DNA from: Verrucomicrobiota bacterium
Lineage (GTDB): Bacteria; Verrucomicrobiota; Verrucomicrobiia; Verrucomicrobiales; DEV007
Reading direction: 5' to 3'
DNA: 37,207 nt
Assembly: GCA_024277195.1 (NCBI GenBank)
Contig: JAJRVS010000313.1
Location: forward strand, 1-37,207
Numbering within the stretch: position 1 is the first letter of the stretch; the number at the start of each line of letters is the position of its first letter. The notes below the pieces were generated by a model, which had not been told where the DNA came from, ran no database searches, and saw nothing but the letters and a program-made list of their open reading frames with translations. Both the position numbers and the translations under genes were made by a program. Of this stretch, positions 24,254 to 33,163 are shown in pieces.

Positions 24254-24538
24254 ATGTCAGAATTGATTGGTGAAGAAGAGATCGATGCTTGGATGAAAAG
24301 GGTGCCTGAATGGGAAGCCCATCCAGGCAATATCAGCCGGGTAGCTGAATATGACGAGTTCATGGATGCGATTGATTTTGTGAATGGAGTGGCTGAAATT
24401 GCCGAAGAGGCGCAGCACTACCCCGAAATCAACGTGGTGGGAAGCGTCGTGACTTTGCGTTTGTCGACGGATGATCAAGGCGGGGTGACTTCGCTCGATT
24501 TTGAACTTGCCGGGCGGATTGATAACCTGCTCGACTGA
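24254..24538 (+). CDS. phhB: Pterin-4a-carbinolamine dehydratase
   Basis: A protein of 94 residues, the family size. The signature is EEAQHYPEINVVGSVVTLRL followed by GGVTSLDFELAGRID. The first catalytic His is present; the second residue of the usual HH pair is Tyr (QHYP), which occurs in some members. The enzyme dehydrates pterin carbinolamine during aromatic amino-acid hydroxylation; outside that role it may be a pterin binder, and no hydroxylase is encoded nearby. One of the clearest ribosome binding sites in the window, AAAGGAG seven bases before ATG (24243-24249), decides the start. It is convergent with the E2 gene. Confidence 0.9.
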   Translation: MSELIGEEEIDAWMKRVPEWEAHPGNISRVAEYDEFMDAIDFVNGVAEIAEEAQHYPEINVVGSVVTLRLSTDDQGGVTSLDFELAGRIDNLLD

Positions 24539-24551
24539 GTTAGCTCTTAAT

Positions 24552-25814
24552 TTAGAGCGTTTCGGGTTGTTGCAGTAACTCGGAGATTCTCCCTAACAAA
24601 CGTCCGGCGGCTCCTCCATCGAGGATTCGGTGGTCGAAACTGAGAGTCATGACCGCCTCTGTGGCTGGCAGGAATTTTTCCTGCTGCTCATGCCATACCG
24701 GCCATTTGATACCGCGTCCAAGACCGAGTACTAGATTTTGCTCGGGCAGCGGAATCGGGGTGGCCCAGACAATGCCGAATACACCAAAATTGGTGACGGT
24801 GGCGATACCGGGTCCCCGTTTGTTATTGTCAGCGGGTAAGCGTCTTTGACGAGCTTGTTCGACCAAGGCACTGTATTCGCCAATAAGTTCGTTGATGGGT
24901 TTTTTGTCCACATCACGAATGACAGGAACCAAAACCCCGTCGTCCACCTCTACCGCAAAACCGATGTCGATGGCATCAGGGTGAATAATTTGTTTGCCGA
25001 CCAGACGTCCGGCAACGGCGGTGTTTTCTGCCAGTGCAATAGCGAGGGCGCGGATAATATAAAGAGTGGGGCCGGGTTTTGGTTGTACCGTTTTCCGGTG
25101 TTCGAGCAGGGTGTCCAGACGCACGGGTGAACCAACGGTTGCCAGGGGGCGGGTCCAGGAGCGGCGCATGGAGTCGGCCACGGCGATGCGCATCGGTGAA
25201 GCATCGGTGCGGTGTTTTGCATCGAGATCGGAGATGAAACGTTCGAAGTCGTCAATGGTCACTCTTCCGGCGGCTCCGCTGCCGGCGATGCCGGAGAGGT
25301 CGGCGGCGTGTAGACCGAGCTCCTCCATGCGAGCTTTCATGCAAGGGGAGAGGTAGGTTGCTCCGGTGGCGGTGGCGGGAACCGGCAGGCCTTCGATCGT
25401 CGGCTGCACGGTGAGCGGGCGCTCGGGTTCGGTAGATGCTGGATCCGAGGTAGCGGTCGAAGCGGGCTGGTTTGGGGGGGCACCGGGTGAAGCTTGGGTT
25501 TGCCGAGTGGCGGGTGAGCTTTCGTTTTGCACCTTCGAGTCGTCGAGCAGGCCGAGTTGTTTGGCGTTTTTTTCGGAAATTTCTAACCAACCCAAGGTGG
25601 CTCCCACTAGATAGCTTTCATCAATGAGCACTTCGATCTTGTTGATTTTTCCTTCCACCGGTGTGGTGACGCCCATGATGGCTTTGTTGGTTTCCACTTG
25701 AAAAACCTCCTGATCAGCGGTCACTTCCTGACCGATTTTGATGTCGATTTCGACAATCACCGCCTCGGCGATCGATTCGCCGAGTTGGGGCATTTGAATG
25801 GGAATAAGAGCCAT
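24552..25814 (-). CDS. 2-oxoacid dehydrogenase E2 (dihydrolipoyl acyltransferase)
   Basis: A protein of 420 residues with three classic parts. The lipoyl domain (1-77) carries the attachment lysine K44 in ETNKAIMGV. A Pro/Ser/Thr linker leads to the peripheral subunit-binding domain (about 153-193, SPCMKARMEELGLHAADLSG). The catalytic acyltransferase domain ends with FDHRILDG (H395 and D399), the HxxxDG active site. It takes the acyl group from E1 and passes it to CoA. It is the third gene of E1alpha-E1beta-E2 on the - strand. Whether the complex acts on pyruvate, branched-chain 2-oxoacids or acetoin cannot be told by motif; E3 is not in the window. Confidence 0.95.
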   Translation of the reverse strand: MALIPIQMPQLGESIAEAVIVEIDIKIGQEVTADQEVFQVETNKAIMGVTTPVEGKINKIEVLIDESYLVGATLGWLEISEKNAKQLGLLDDSKVQNESSPATRQTQASPGAPPNQPASTATSDPASTEPERPLTVQPTIEGLPVPATATGATYLSPCMKARMEELGLHAADLSGIAGSGAAGRVTIDDFERFISDLDAKHRTDASPMRIAVADSMRRSWTRPLATVGSPVRLDTLLEHRKTVQPKPGPTLYIIRALAIALAENTAVAGRLVGKQIIHPDAIDIGFAVEVDDGVLVPVIRDVDKKPINELIGEYSALVEQARQRRLPADNNKRGPGIATVTNFGVFGIVWATPIPLPEQNLVLGLGRGIKWPVWHEQQEKFLPATEAVMTLSFDHRILDGGAAGRLLGRISELLQQPETL

Positions 25815-25862
25815 GGGAATGAAGGTGCTAAGGGTGCTTGTGCCTGTGCTTATTCTATTTAT

Positions 25863-26828
25863 TTAATAACGCAATAAATCGCGTAAAGAAGCAGCGATGG
25901 ATTGAGAAGCCGGGCGGTGGGTTTTCCACAAATCGGGATGGAAGGGGATGGGAGTGTCTTTTGCGTTCAAGCGTTTGGGAGGGGCGTCGAGCAGATGGAA
26001 TCCTTCGCTGGTGACTCGTGAAATCACTTCAGCGTTCACTCCTCCCCAAGGGAAAGCTTCACTGACACACAACAGGCGTCCGGTTCGGGCGACCGAAGCG
26101 AGAATGGTATCGGTGTCGATGGGTTTGACCGAGCGCAGATCCACAATCTCGATATCCCAGCCTTCTTCCGCGAGTTCATCGGCGGCGCGCAGGGCTTCGT
26201 GAACCATGGCGCTGTAAGTGACGACGGTGGCGTGTTTGCCGGCTCGCGCGATGCGCGCTTTGCCGACTGGCAAATTTTGATCTGGCAACTGGTCGGCCTT
26301 CAGATGGTAGTAGAGGTATTTGTGCTCACAAAATACCACCGGGTCGTCGATGGCGATGGCTTCGAGCAGCATCGAATAAGCGTCCTCCACCGTGGCCGGC
26401 GTCAGCACGATCAATCCGGGATATTGGGCATAGATGGCCTCCATGCTTTGGGAGTGAAAAGGTCCACCGCCTTCGGTGCCGCCGGAAGGCAGGCGCACGG
26501 TGATCGGACAGGGGATGCCGGTGCGCCAGAACTGGGTGGCGGCTTGATTGCAAATCTGGTTGATGGCGATAGTCGAAAAATCAGCGAACTGCATTTCCAA
26601 TACCGGCCGCATGCCTTCGGCGGTGGCACCGACGGCACTGCCGACCATGGCGTCCTCACTGATGGGGGCGTCGATGACACGTCCGGGGTATTTAGCTGCC
26701 AGGTTTTTGGTGGCTTTGAAAGCCCCTCCAAAAGAACCAACGTCCTGACCATAAATATAGACGGAGTCGTCTTCACCGAGAGCCCGGTCCTGGGCTGCCT
26801 GGATGGCTTCGAGGTAAGTGATGCTCAT
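25863..26828 (-). CDS. 2-oxoacid dehydrogenase E1, beta subunit
   Basis: A protein of 321 residues from MSITYLEAIQAAQDRAL, the family start, which gives an ATGA overlap with the E1alpha stop; a longer frame to 26972 only adds sequence overlapping E1alpha. Motifs: VYIYGQDVGSFGGAFKATK, AISEDAMVGSAVGATAEGMR type PISEDAMVG region, TVRLPSGGTEGGGPFHSQS (including GGGPFHSQ), and EIVDLRSVKPIDTDTILASV. With E1alpha it forms the thiamine-diphosphate-dependent decarboxylase. The 48-base gap to E2 and the 4-base overlap with E1alpha show an operon. Confidence 0.96.
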   Translation of the reverse strand: MSITYLEAIQAAQDRALGEDDSVYIYGQDVGSFGGAFKATKNLAAKYPGRVIDAPISEDAMVGSAVGATAEGMRPVLEMQFADFSTIAINQICNQAATQFWRTGIPCPITVRLPSGGTEGGGPFHSQSMEAIYAQYPGLIVLTPATVEDAYSMLLEAIAIDDPVVFCEHKYLYYHLKADQLPDQNLPVGKARIARAGKHATVVTYSAMVHEALRAADELAEEGWDIEIVDLRSVKPIDTDTILASVARTGRLLCVSEAFPWGGVNAEVISRVTSEGFHLLDAPPKRLNAKDTPIPFHPDLWKTHRPASQSIAASLRDLLRY

Positions 26829-27874
26829 TGCCCGGGGCTCCCTTCTATTAATCCTTCGGCCAAGCGAGTTGTGGCGAGTGCTTGCCAGGTTTCTTGAAAG
26901 GGATCCGGCCCCGATTCCCGCTGGGCACAGAGCGTAGCTTCTTCGACTTGCTGTTGGATCTCGCTGGTCCACTGTTCGATTTCATCGGATGTGGACCAGC
27001 CTGAATCGATCAGATGTTGGCGAGCCACTTCGATGCAGTCGCGTCCAAAAGCGCCTTGTTTTTTTTCTTCGGAAATGTAGGCGGCGTCATCGTGTTCACC
27101 GTGCCCGCATAATCGCAGTAAGTGGCCGACGACCAGTTGGGGGCCATGGCCAGCCCGTGCTCTGGCGGTGGCTTTGGCGAAGGTCTCCAGGCAAAGGCTG
27201 AGATCCGTGCCGTCCACACTGTGGCCTTCGATGCCATAACCGATCGCCCGATCAACCAGATCGGCGCAGGCGAATTGACGTTCGCTGGGAGTGGAGTAGG
27301 CAAATTGATTATCGGCCACGGCGATCACCAGCGGAAGTTTTTCGATGGCCGCTTGATTGAGCGCTTCGTGAAAAGCTCCGGTGGAGGTGGCTCCGTCACC
27401 GAGACAGACTCCGCCGACGATATCTTTTTGACCGCGGAAGCGTTTGCCGATCAAGCGACCGCTGACGACCGAAATGTGACTGCCCAGATGACTGATCATC
27501 GGGATCATGCCTTTGAGGATGTCGCCACGGTGGACGTTGCCGTCGCGGGCACGCATCGGACCTTCGACCGAGCCCAGATAGGTCCTGGCGGCATCGATGA
27601 GAGCTTCGCCAAAAGCCAGACGGCCGGCCTGATCGCGAATCAATGGGCCGTAAACGTCACCCCGACTTTGATCCAAAGCCAATGCAAGCCCGACGCTGAA
27701 AGCTTCCTGCCCTTTGCCCATGAAAACTCCGCCGACGACTTTTCCTGCCCGGTAGAGGCTGGCGGTGCGTTCCTCAAAAATCCGGGCCAGCAGCATGTAA
27801 CGAAAAGCCGCTTGATAGTGGCTTCCGGATTCGCAAAGTGGTTCTTTACCTTCTTTAATATTGGCCTCTGCCAT
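26825..27874 (-). CDS. 2-oxoacid dehydrogenase E1, alpha subunit
   Basis: A protein of 349 residues from ATG 27874 (MAEANIKEGK); a longer open frame to 28072 overlaps the smc gene and is not used. It has FRYMLLARIFEERTASLYRAG, the thiamine diphosphate binding motif beginning GDGATS (159-164) and ending near N189 in ADNQFAYSTP, plus RDGNVHRGD and HLGSHISVVSGR. The Ser/His-rich region fits E1alpha of branched-chain 2-oxoacid or acetoin type as well as pyruvate type. It is the first gene of its operon and lies 97 bases downstream of smc on the same strand; a separate promoter may lie in that gap. Confidence 0.95.
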   Translation of the reverse strand: MAEANIKEGKEPLCESGSHYQAAFRYMLLARIFEERTASLYRAGKVVGGVFMGKGQEAFSVGLALALDQSRGDVYGPLIRDQAGRLAFGEALIDAARTYLGSVEGPMRARDGNVHRGDILKGMIPMISHLGSHISVVSGRLIGKRFRGQKDIVGGVCLGDGATSTGAFHEALNQAAIEKLPLVIAVADNQFAYSTPSERQFACADLVDRAIGYGIEGHSVDGTDLSLCLETFAKATARARAGHGPQLVVGHLLRLCGHGEHDDAAYISEEKKQGAFGRDCIEVARQHLIDSGWSTSDEIEQWTSEIQQQVEEATLCAQRESGPDPFQETWQALATTRLAEGLIEGSPGQ

Positions 27875-27971
27875 GCTGCTTGTTTTGACCTGCGAACTTA
27901 AACGTGGGCAGCCTGTTGAATCAACGGAATTTTCAGCAAAGCTGTTCCTTTTTTTTGTCGCTATTTTCTGT

Positions 27972-30900
27972 TCACACAGAGACTTCTTCTTTTGTGCGAT
28001 CCTTCTCTTTGGACGATTTGAATTGCATGCCCAGTGTTTTGGATACTCCGAACTCTTCCATCGAGACGCCATACATCACATCGGCGCGGCTCATGGTGCG
28101 TTTGCTGTGGGTGACGATGATGAACTGGCTGCTGCCGATGAAACGGTCGAGCACTTTGAGGAAACGGCTGATGTTCGATTCATCCAGTGGAGCGTCCAGC
28201 TCGTCGAGCACACAGAAAGGCGAAGGTTTGACCATGTAGATGGCGAATAACAAAGCCACCGCAGTCATCGAGCGTTCTCCCCCGGACAACAGTGAAATGG
28301 TCTGGAGTTTTTTGCCTGGCGGTTTGGCGATGATGTCGATGCCACTTTCCAGCGGGTCGCCTTCATCGGCGAGGATCAGGTCGGCCTTGGCGGTTTTGCC
28401 AAAAAGCTCGATGAACATTTCGCCGAAGTTTTTGCGGATTTGCTCGAAGGTGTCGGCAAACATTTTTTTGGTGTCGCGGTTGATCTTGGCGATCACCGTC
28501 AGCAGTTCTTCCTTGGCGTTGATCAGGTCGTCGTGTTGTTCCTGAAGGAAATTGTGGCGTTCTTGCAATTCGTCAAATTCATCAATGGCGTCCAGATTGA
28601 CCGGGCCGATGGATTCGAGTTTTCCACGCAGGAAGATCACTACTTCTTCGACAAAATCCCAGTCGGGCTCGGAAGCATCGGGCACTTCTACGGAGTCGGT
28701 GTCGATATCCGCATCAATATCGACGTCGATTTCAACTTCAGTGTCAGCGACAACTTCGTTTTCTTCGTTATTTTCCCCGTCGGTTTCGCCCGCGGCAGCA
28801 GTGGCGCTGCGTTTGGCGTTGCGGTTCATCGCTTTGCGTTGGTCTTCGATCGCATTGAGCAGCGCATGGCTGTCGGGTTCAAAATGTTCGATTTCGATTT
28901 GGTAACGCTCGCGAGTGGTCTGCTCCAGATTTTCGATACGCAGATCGATCTGGGTCGAGGAGATTTCTTCCTTGCTGCGTTGCTCGTTCATCTGATGCGC
29001 TTGTTTGCGCTTTTCAGTGAGGGTTTCTTCGTTTTTATCAATGGCCGCGCGTTTCTCAGAACGGTCGTTGCGGATGGTTTCGAGCGAGGCGGTCAGGCGT
29101 TGAGCCTCTTCGGTGGCATTTTTGATTTTGTCTTGCAGGCCGTCACTGTCACTGGTGGCGGTTTTGATGCGATTGCTGTATCCGCTGATTTCGTTTTTGC
29201 GTCGGTCGAGCAATTCGCGCAGCTCGTTCAAGCGGCTGGTCATCGGTGAGCGTTGATTCTCCACCGCTTCGCGTGCCCGTTTTTCAACAGCAAGTCCGGT
29301 GCGGACTTCGTTGAGTGATTCTGCGGCATCCGTTTCGCGGGTCTCGGCTAGTTGCAGGCGGTTTTTCAGGTCGTCGAGTTCAGTTGCGAAGTTAGCGAGT
29401 TTTTCCGCAGTGTCTTCTTTTTCCTTGGTGGAATTCTGCAGTTCCTCGTCGATTTCATCCTGGCGCTGAGCGACTTCGGTTTGCTCCCATTTCAGTGCCT
29501 GTAATTTGTTCTCTACCTGCTGCTGCTCCCGCTGCATCATGGTCAGTTGTCCTTCGAGGGTGGAAAACTGAACCTGTTTTTGTTGCAGTTTTTCCCGTGC
29601 GTTTTGCACGCTGATTTCGAGGTTGGAGACGTTTTGGGTCAGGGTGGAAACTTGTGCTTCAGCATTGGTCAGTTCTTTTTCCAATTGCTTGGTGACGGTG
29701 CTGAGCTCACGAATATCCGTTTCCCTTCGCAGCAGCGAGCTGCCTTCTTCCGAGCCGGAACCACCGGTGATGATGCCTTCGCAAGTGATGAATTCCCCTG
29801 TTAAGGTGGCAAAAGAGGTGTTTTCGCCCATTTCATCGCGTAAGCGCAGGGCGCTCGCCAGGTCGGGCACGATCAGCACGTCGCTAAGCAGTCGATCCAC
29901 CAGTCCGCTGATTTTGCCGTCGCATTTGATTCGGTCGAGAGCCCAGGCGGTGGCACCGTCCGGCAGTGAAAGGATCTGCCGGTCGTCGGCTGACGAGGAT
30001 GCGTTTTCCGCGACCAGTGAGGCCTGGCCCAGCTGGCCTTTTTTGAGTGACTCGATCATGCTCTCGGCGACCAAGGTGTCGGCGACGATGATGGTCTGTA
30101 GATGATTGCCCAGTGCGGCTTCGAGAGCCGGGATGTATTCGGAGTCGACTTCGAAAAACGAAGCCAGCGCTCCGCGCACTGATGATTGGAAAAGCTCGGG
30201 TTGATCCAGACCTTTGAGCACCGCCTGGGTGCCTTTGGCGAGACCTTCTCCTTCGGCGACCAGTTGGCGCAGTACTTCCAGCCGAGATACTTTTTCCGAA
30301 TGAACACGGTGCAGGTCGGCCAGTTGTTGGCGCAGCTCTTCGAGTTCGCTGCGTGACTTCTGGTAGTCGCGGTCAGCGCTTTGGCGTTGCTGGTCGAGTT
30401 CCTCGATGGCGTTTTTGTGTTCAGTCACCCCGCTGGTGAGGGTTTCGATTTCGGCGCTTTTGCTTTGCTCTTCTTTTTGCAGGCGTTGGATTTCTTCGTC
30501 CAACTGGATAAAACGTTGCTGATCGGCTGCCAGATGGCGGGTGTTGTTTTCGATCCTGGCTTCGAGGGAAGCCAGTTTGCTTTCTAGGGAATTGCGGGTG
30601 TCGCGGGTTTTGGAGAGCGTTTCGGAAAGGGTGTGTCGTTCGGTGCGGGCTTGATTGGCTGTCTGTTGGTATTCGGTTAATTGAAGTTCTTGTTTGGCGA
30701 TTTTTTCATCGATCGCTTCGAGCATGCTGTTGGTATCCTCCAAGTCCAGCTCCTGCTGGCTTAGCTTGTCGGTGGTGTTTTCTATATCGGCGGTGTTTTG
30801 TTCGATCAGGGTGCTGAGCTCCTTGGCTCGCTCGGCATTGAACTCGATTCGGCTCTGAGCCGAATGCACGGCATTTTCCTGTTCGGCGACCGATCTCTGG

Positions 30901-31757
30901 GTTTCGCCGATTTTGGATTCGATGCTTTGGTATTCATCGCGGGCTGAGGTGAGTCCCTGCTGGCCTTGTTCGATTTCGGTCTCGAGGGTTGTTTGCGCTT
31001 CGCGCAGCGAGCGGATGGAGTTGTCGAGTTCGGAACGCTCGGCCTGGTGCTCACGCCAGGTGCGGTGACTGTAATGCAGGTCGAGCACCTTGAGGTCGGT
31101 GTGCAGGGTTTTGAAGCGGCGGGCTTTGCCGGCCTGACGTTGCAGCGAGCGCATTTGGCGTTCGACCTCGCCGATGATGTCGGCGAGACGAACCAGATTG
31201 GCTTCGGTGTAGTCGAGTTTGCGCAGCGCTTCTTTTTTCTGTGCTTTGAATTTGGTGATGCCCGCGGCTTCTTCAAAAACCGCCCGGCGGTCTTCGGGTT
31301 TGGAACTCAGCAGCATGTCGATTTTGCCCTGCTCCATGATCGAGTAGGAGGTGCGACCGATGCCAGTGTCCATCAGCAACTCGCTGATATCTTTCAGACG
31401 ACAGGGGCGTTTGTTGAGCAGGTATTCGCTTTTGCCATCGCGGAAAACGCGGCGCCCGATCGAAACTTCGTCGAAGCCGGTGGATAACTGTTTTTCGCAT
31501 CCAGAGAGGGTGAGGAAAACCTCAGCCATGCCGACCGGTTGGCGTTTTTCGGTGCCGTTAAAAATGACGTCGGCCATCTCTCCGCCGCGCAGGGCTTTGG
31601 CCGAAGTTTCACCCAGCACCCAGCGGATTGCATCAACGATGTTCGATTTGCCACAGCCGTTGGGTCCGACGATGCCGGTCACCCCTTCGTGGAATTCGAG
31701 TTTGGTTTTGTCGGCAAAGGATTTGAAGCCGTGAATGTCGAGAGATTTGAGGATCAT
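27972..31757 (-). CDS. smc: Chromosome segregation protein SMC
   Basis: A protein of 1261 residues. The N-terminal ATPase half has Walker A GPNGCGKSN (31-39), followed by a long coiled coil; the hinge lies at about 510-670 (SFFEVDSEYIPALEAALG to GIITGGSG); a second coiled coil follows; the C-terminal head has the ABC signature LLSGGERS and Walker B FCVLDELDAPLDESN. SMC dimers organise and separate the chromosome. An acidic insert at about residues 980-1035, with alternating Val/Ile and Asp/Glu, interrupts the second coiled coil shortly before the C-terminal head and makes the protein longer than most bacterial SMCs (about 1150-1200). It is divergent from murG and upstream of the E1alpha gene. 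Confidence 0.97.
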   Translation of the reverse strand: MILKSLDIHGFKSFADKTKLEFHEGVTGIVGPNGCGKSNIVDAIRWVLGETSAKALRGGEMADVIFNGTEKRQPVGMAEVFLTLSGCEKQLSTGFDEVSIGRRVFRDGKSEYLLNKRPCRLKDISELLMDTGIGRTSYSIMEQGKIDMLLSSKPEDRRAVFEEAAGITKFKAQKKEALRKLDYTEANLVRLADIIGEVERQMRSLQRQAGKARRFKTLHTDLKVLDLHYSHRTWREHQAERSELDNSIRSLREAQTTLETEIEQGQQGLTSARDEYQSIESKIGETQRSVAEQENAVHSAQSRIEFNAERAKELSTLIEQNTADIENTTDKLSQQELDLEDTNSMLEAIDEKIAKQELQLTEYQQTANQARTERHTLSETLSKTRDTRNSLESKLASLEARIENNTRHLAADQQRFIQLDEEIQRLQKEEQSKSAEIETLTSGVTEHKNAIEELDQQRQSADRDYQKSRSELEELRQQLADLHRVHSEKVSRLEVLRQLVAEGEGLAKGTQAVLKGLDQPELFQSSVRGALASFFEVDSEYIPALEAALGNHLQTIIVADTLVAESMIESLKKGQLGQASLVAENASSSADDRQILSLPDGATAWALDRIKCDGKISGLVDRLLSDVLIVPDLASALRLRDEMGENTSFATLTGEFITCEGIITGGSGSEEGSSLLRRETDIRELSTVTKQLEKELTNAEAQVSTLTQNVSNLEISVQNAREKLQQKQVQFSTLEGQLTMMQREQQQVENKLQALKWEQTEVAQRQDEIDEELQNSTKEKEDTAEKLANFATELDDLKNRLQLAETRETDAAESLNEVRTGLAVEKRAREAVENQRSPMTSRLNELRELLDRRKNEISGYSNRIKTATSDSDGLQDKIKNATEEAQRLTASLETIRNDRSEKRAAIDKNEETLTEKRKQAHQMNEQRSKEEISSTQIDLRIENLEQTTRERYQIEIEHFEPDSHALLNAIEDQRKAMNRNAKRSATAAAGETDGENNEENEVVADTEVEIDVDIDADIDTDSVEVPDASEPDWDFVEEVVIFLRGKLESIGPVNLDAIDEFDELQERHNFLQEQHDDLINAKEELLTVIAKINRDTKKMFADTFEQIRKNFGEMFIELFGKTAKADLILADEGDPLESGIDIIAKPPGKKLQTISLLSGGERSMTAVALLFAIYMVKPSPFCVLDELDAPLDESNISRFLKVLDRFIGSSQFIIVTHSKRTMSRADVMYGVSMEEFGVSKTLGMQFKSSKEKDRTKEEVSV

Positions 31758-31878
31758 AGTGATTTAAAAGGCAGTTTTGAGAGGGGCAGCAAGCTTTGGT
31801 AAACGCGGTTATTGGAGAGTTTTTAAACTATCACAAGCGATAATCCATCGCACTGCTGAGACTCGTCGGTGAGAATGG

Positions 31879-31926
31879 CCACAAGATGTAGTGGTGTCAA
31901 TATTAAAATGCCACAAGATGTAGTTT
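31879..31926. promoter_or_regulatory. Tandem pair of NrdR-box-like sites
   Basis: Site 1 is CCACAAGATGTAGTGG (31879-31894) and site 2 is CCACAAGATGTAGTTT (31911-31926). Both match the core of the NrdR box (xCACWANATNTWGTGx) with one deviation in site 2, and their 32-base centre spacing is three helical turns, the arrangement established for NrdR. NrdR is a zinc/ATP-cone repressor of ribonucleotide reductase genes. No such gene is in the window; the sites are 117 bases upstream of murG and about 120 bases upstream of smc. Reading of the sites as NrdR boxes rests on memory of the consensus. Confidence 0.6.
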
Positions 31927-32042
31927 TTTGGCGATTTTCACCAAGCTTGCCTTCATCCCTACTTGCTAAAACAAATAGAATCCGCCAAGGTCTGGACGGG
32001 TGGTTGAATTTAGGTTGGGAGGAGTTTTAACTGTAGAATTTT

Positions 32043-33131
32043 ATGTCAGAACGAATTGTGATTGCTTGTGGCGGAACCGGGGGGCATTTGTTTCCTGGTA
32101 TTGCGGTGGCGGAGGTTTGTCAGCAGCGTGGGCATGAGGTTCTGTTGTTGATTTCGGAGAAGAAGATCGACTCACTGGCGGTGGAGGGGTACGGGCATCT
32201 GAATTTTGAGCGGGTGCGTTCGGTACCGATGCCGAAGTTGTTGTCTCTGGCGATGGTGCCTTTTGCTTTTAGCTCTTTGGCGGGTTTGTGGCGTTGTCGG
32301 GGGATTTTGAAAAAATTCGATGCAAGCGTGGTGATGGGGATGGGTGGTTTCACTTCGACAATTCCTTTGATGGCGGGTCGGCTGCGTTCCTGCCGGACTC
32401 TGGTGCATGAGTCGAATGCGATTCCGGGGCGGGCTAATCGGCTCAATGCTAAGTTCAGTGATTTGGTGTTGCTGGGTTTGCAGGCTTGCGCGGATCATTT
32501 TGGTGAGGGCAAAACCCAGGTGGTGGGCACGCCTTTACGTCCTGAGTTGCACGAACATCCGCAGCGAGCCAAGGCGCGGCAGCATTTTGCTTTGCAGCAG
32601 GATAAAAAAACGGTGCTGGTGATGGGCGGCAGTCAGGGCGCGCGCGGGATCAATACGATGGTCAGTCAAGCTTTGCCGCAGTATGTCAAGGCAGGGGTGC
32701 AGTTGCTGCATATCGCAGGGGTGGACGATGTGGAGATGGTGGAAGAGGCGTATGCTGAGGTGGATGGAGCGGGTTGTGTGGTGAAGTTTTGTTCTGAGAT
32801 GGGCTTGGCGTATGCGGCGGCGGATGTGGCGCTGTGTCGTTCGGGGGCATCGAGTTTGGCGGAGTTGGCGGCGTTTGGGCTACCTTCGGTGTTGATTCCC
32901 TATCCTTATGCGGCGGAGGATCATCAGACAAAAAATGCGCAGATTTATGAAAGAGGGGGTGCGGCTTTGTTGTATCAACAGGGGGATCTGGATGCGGGGA
33001 AACTAGCGCAGGTGCTGATAGATTTGCTTGATGATGATGAAAGGCTTGCGAAGATGGCAGATAAGATGAATAGCTTTGCGATGATGGATGCTGCAGAGAG
33101 GGTGGCTGATGCGGTGGAAGGGGGAGATTGA
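32043..33131 (+). CDS. murG: UDP-N-acetylglucosamine transferase MurG
   Basis: A protein of 362 residues, usual for MurG. The N-terminal loop GGTGGHLFPGIAVAE and the C-terminal donor-site region (MGGSQGARGINTMV, CRSGASSLAELAAFGLPSVLIPYPYAAEDHQTKNA) are typical. It adds GlcNAc to lipid I to give lipid II on the inner face of the membrane. It is followed by the murC-murB fusion, 32 bases downstream, as in dcw clusters. The ATG at 32043 has GGGAGGAG about 20 bases upstream, too far for a normal ribosome binding site. Confidence 0.98.
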   Translation: MSERIVIACGGTGGHLFPGIAVAEVCQQRGHEVLLLISEKKIDSLAVEGYGHLNFERVRSVPMPKLLSLAMVPFAFSSLAGLWRCRGILKKFDASVVMGMGGFTSTIPLMAGRLRSCRTLVHESNAIPGRANRLNAKFSDLVLLGLQACADHFGEGKTQVVGTPLRPELHEHPQRAKARQHFALQQDKKTVLVMGGSQGARGINTMVSQALPQYVKAGVQLLHIAGVDDVEMVEEAYAEVDGAGCVVKFCSEMGLAYAAADVALCRSGASSLAELAAFGLPSVLIPYPYAAEDHQTKNAQIYERGGAALLYQQGDLDAGKLAQVLIDLLDDDERLAKMADKMNSFAMMDAAERVADAVEGGD

Positions 33132-33163
33132 AAATTTAGTTGGAAGGGTTATTTAATTTGAAG

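Noticed and set aside
26199-26897. 232-codon frame opposite the E1beta gene
   Set aside because: It is an antisense shadow of a gene with strong family motifs, produced by codon bias of the real gene.
27122-27901. 259-codon frame opposite the E1alpha gene
   Set aside because: Same reason: it is antisense to a clear E1alpha, and its translation shows only low-complexity Gly/Ala/Val sequence.
28440-29249. 269-codon frame opposite smc
   Set aside because: It is antisense to the SMC head and coiled coil; the predicted peptide has no start signal or family likeness.
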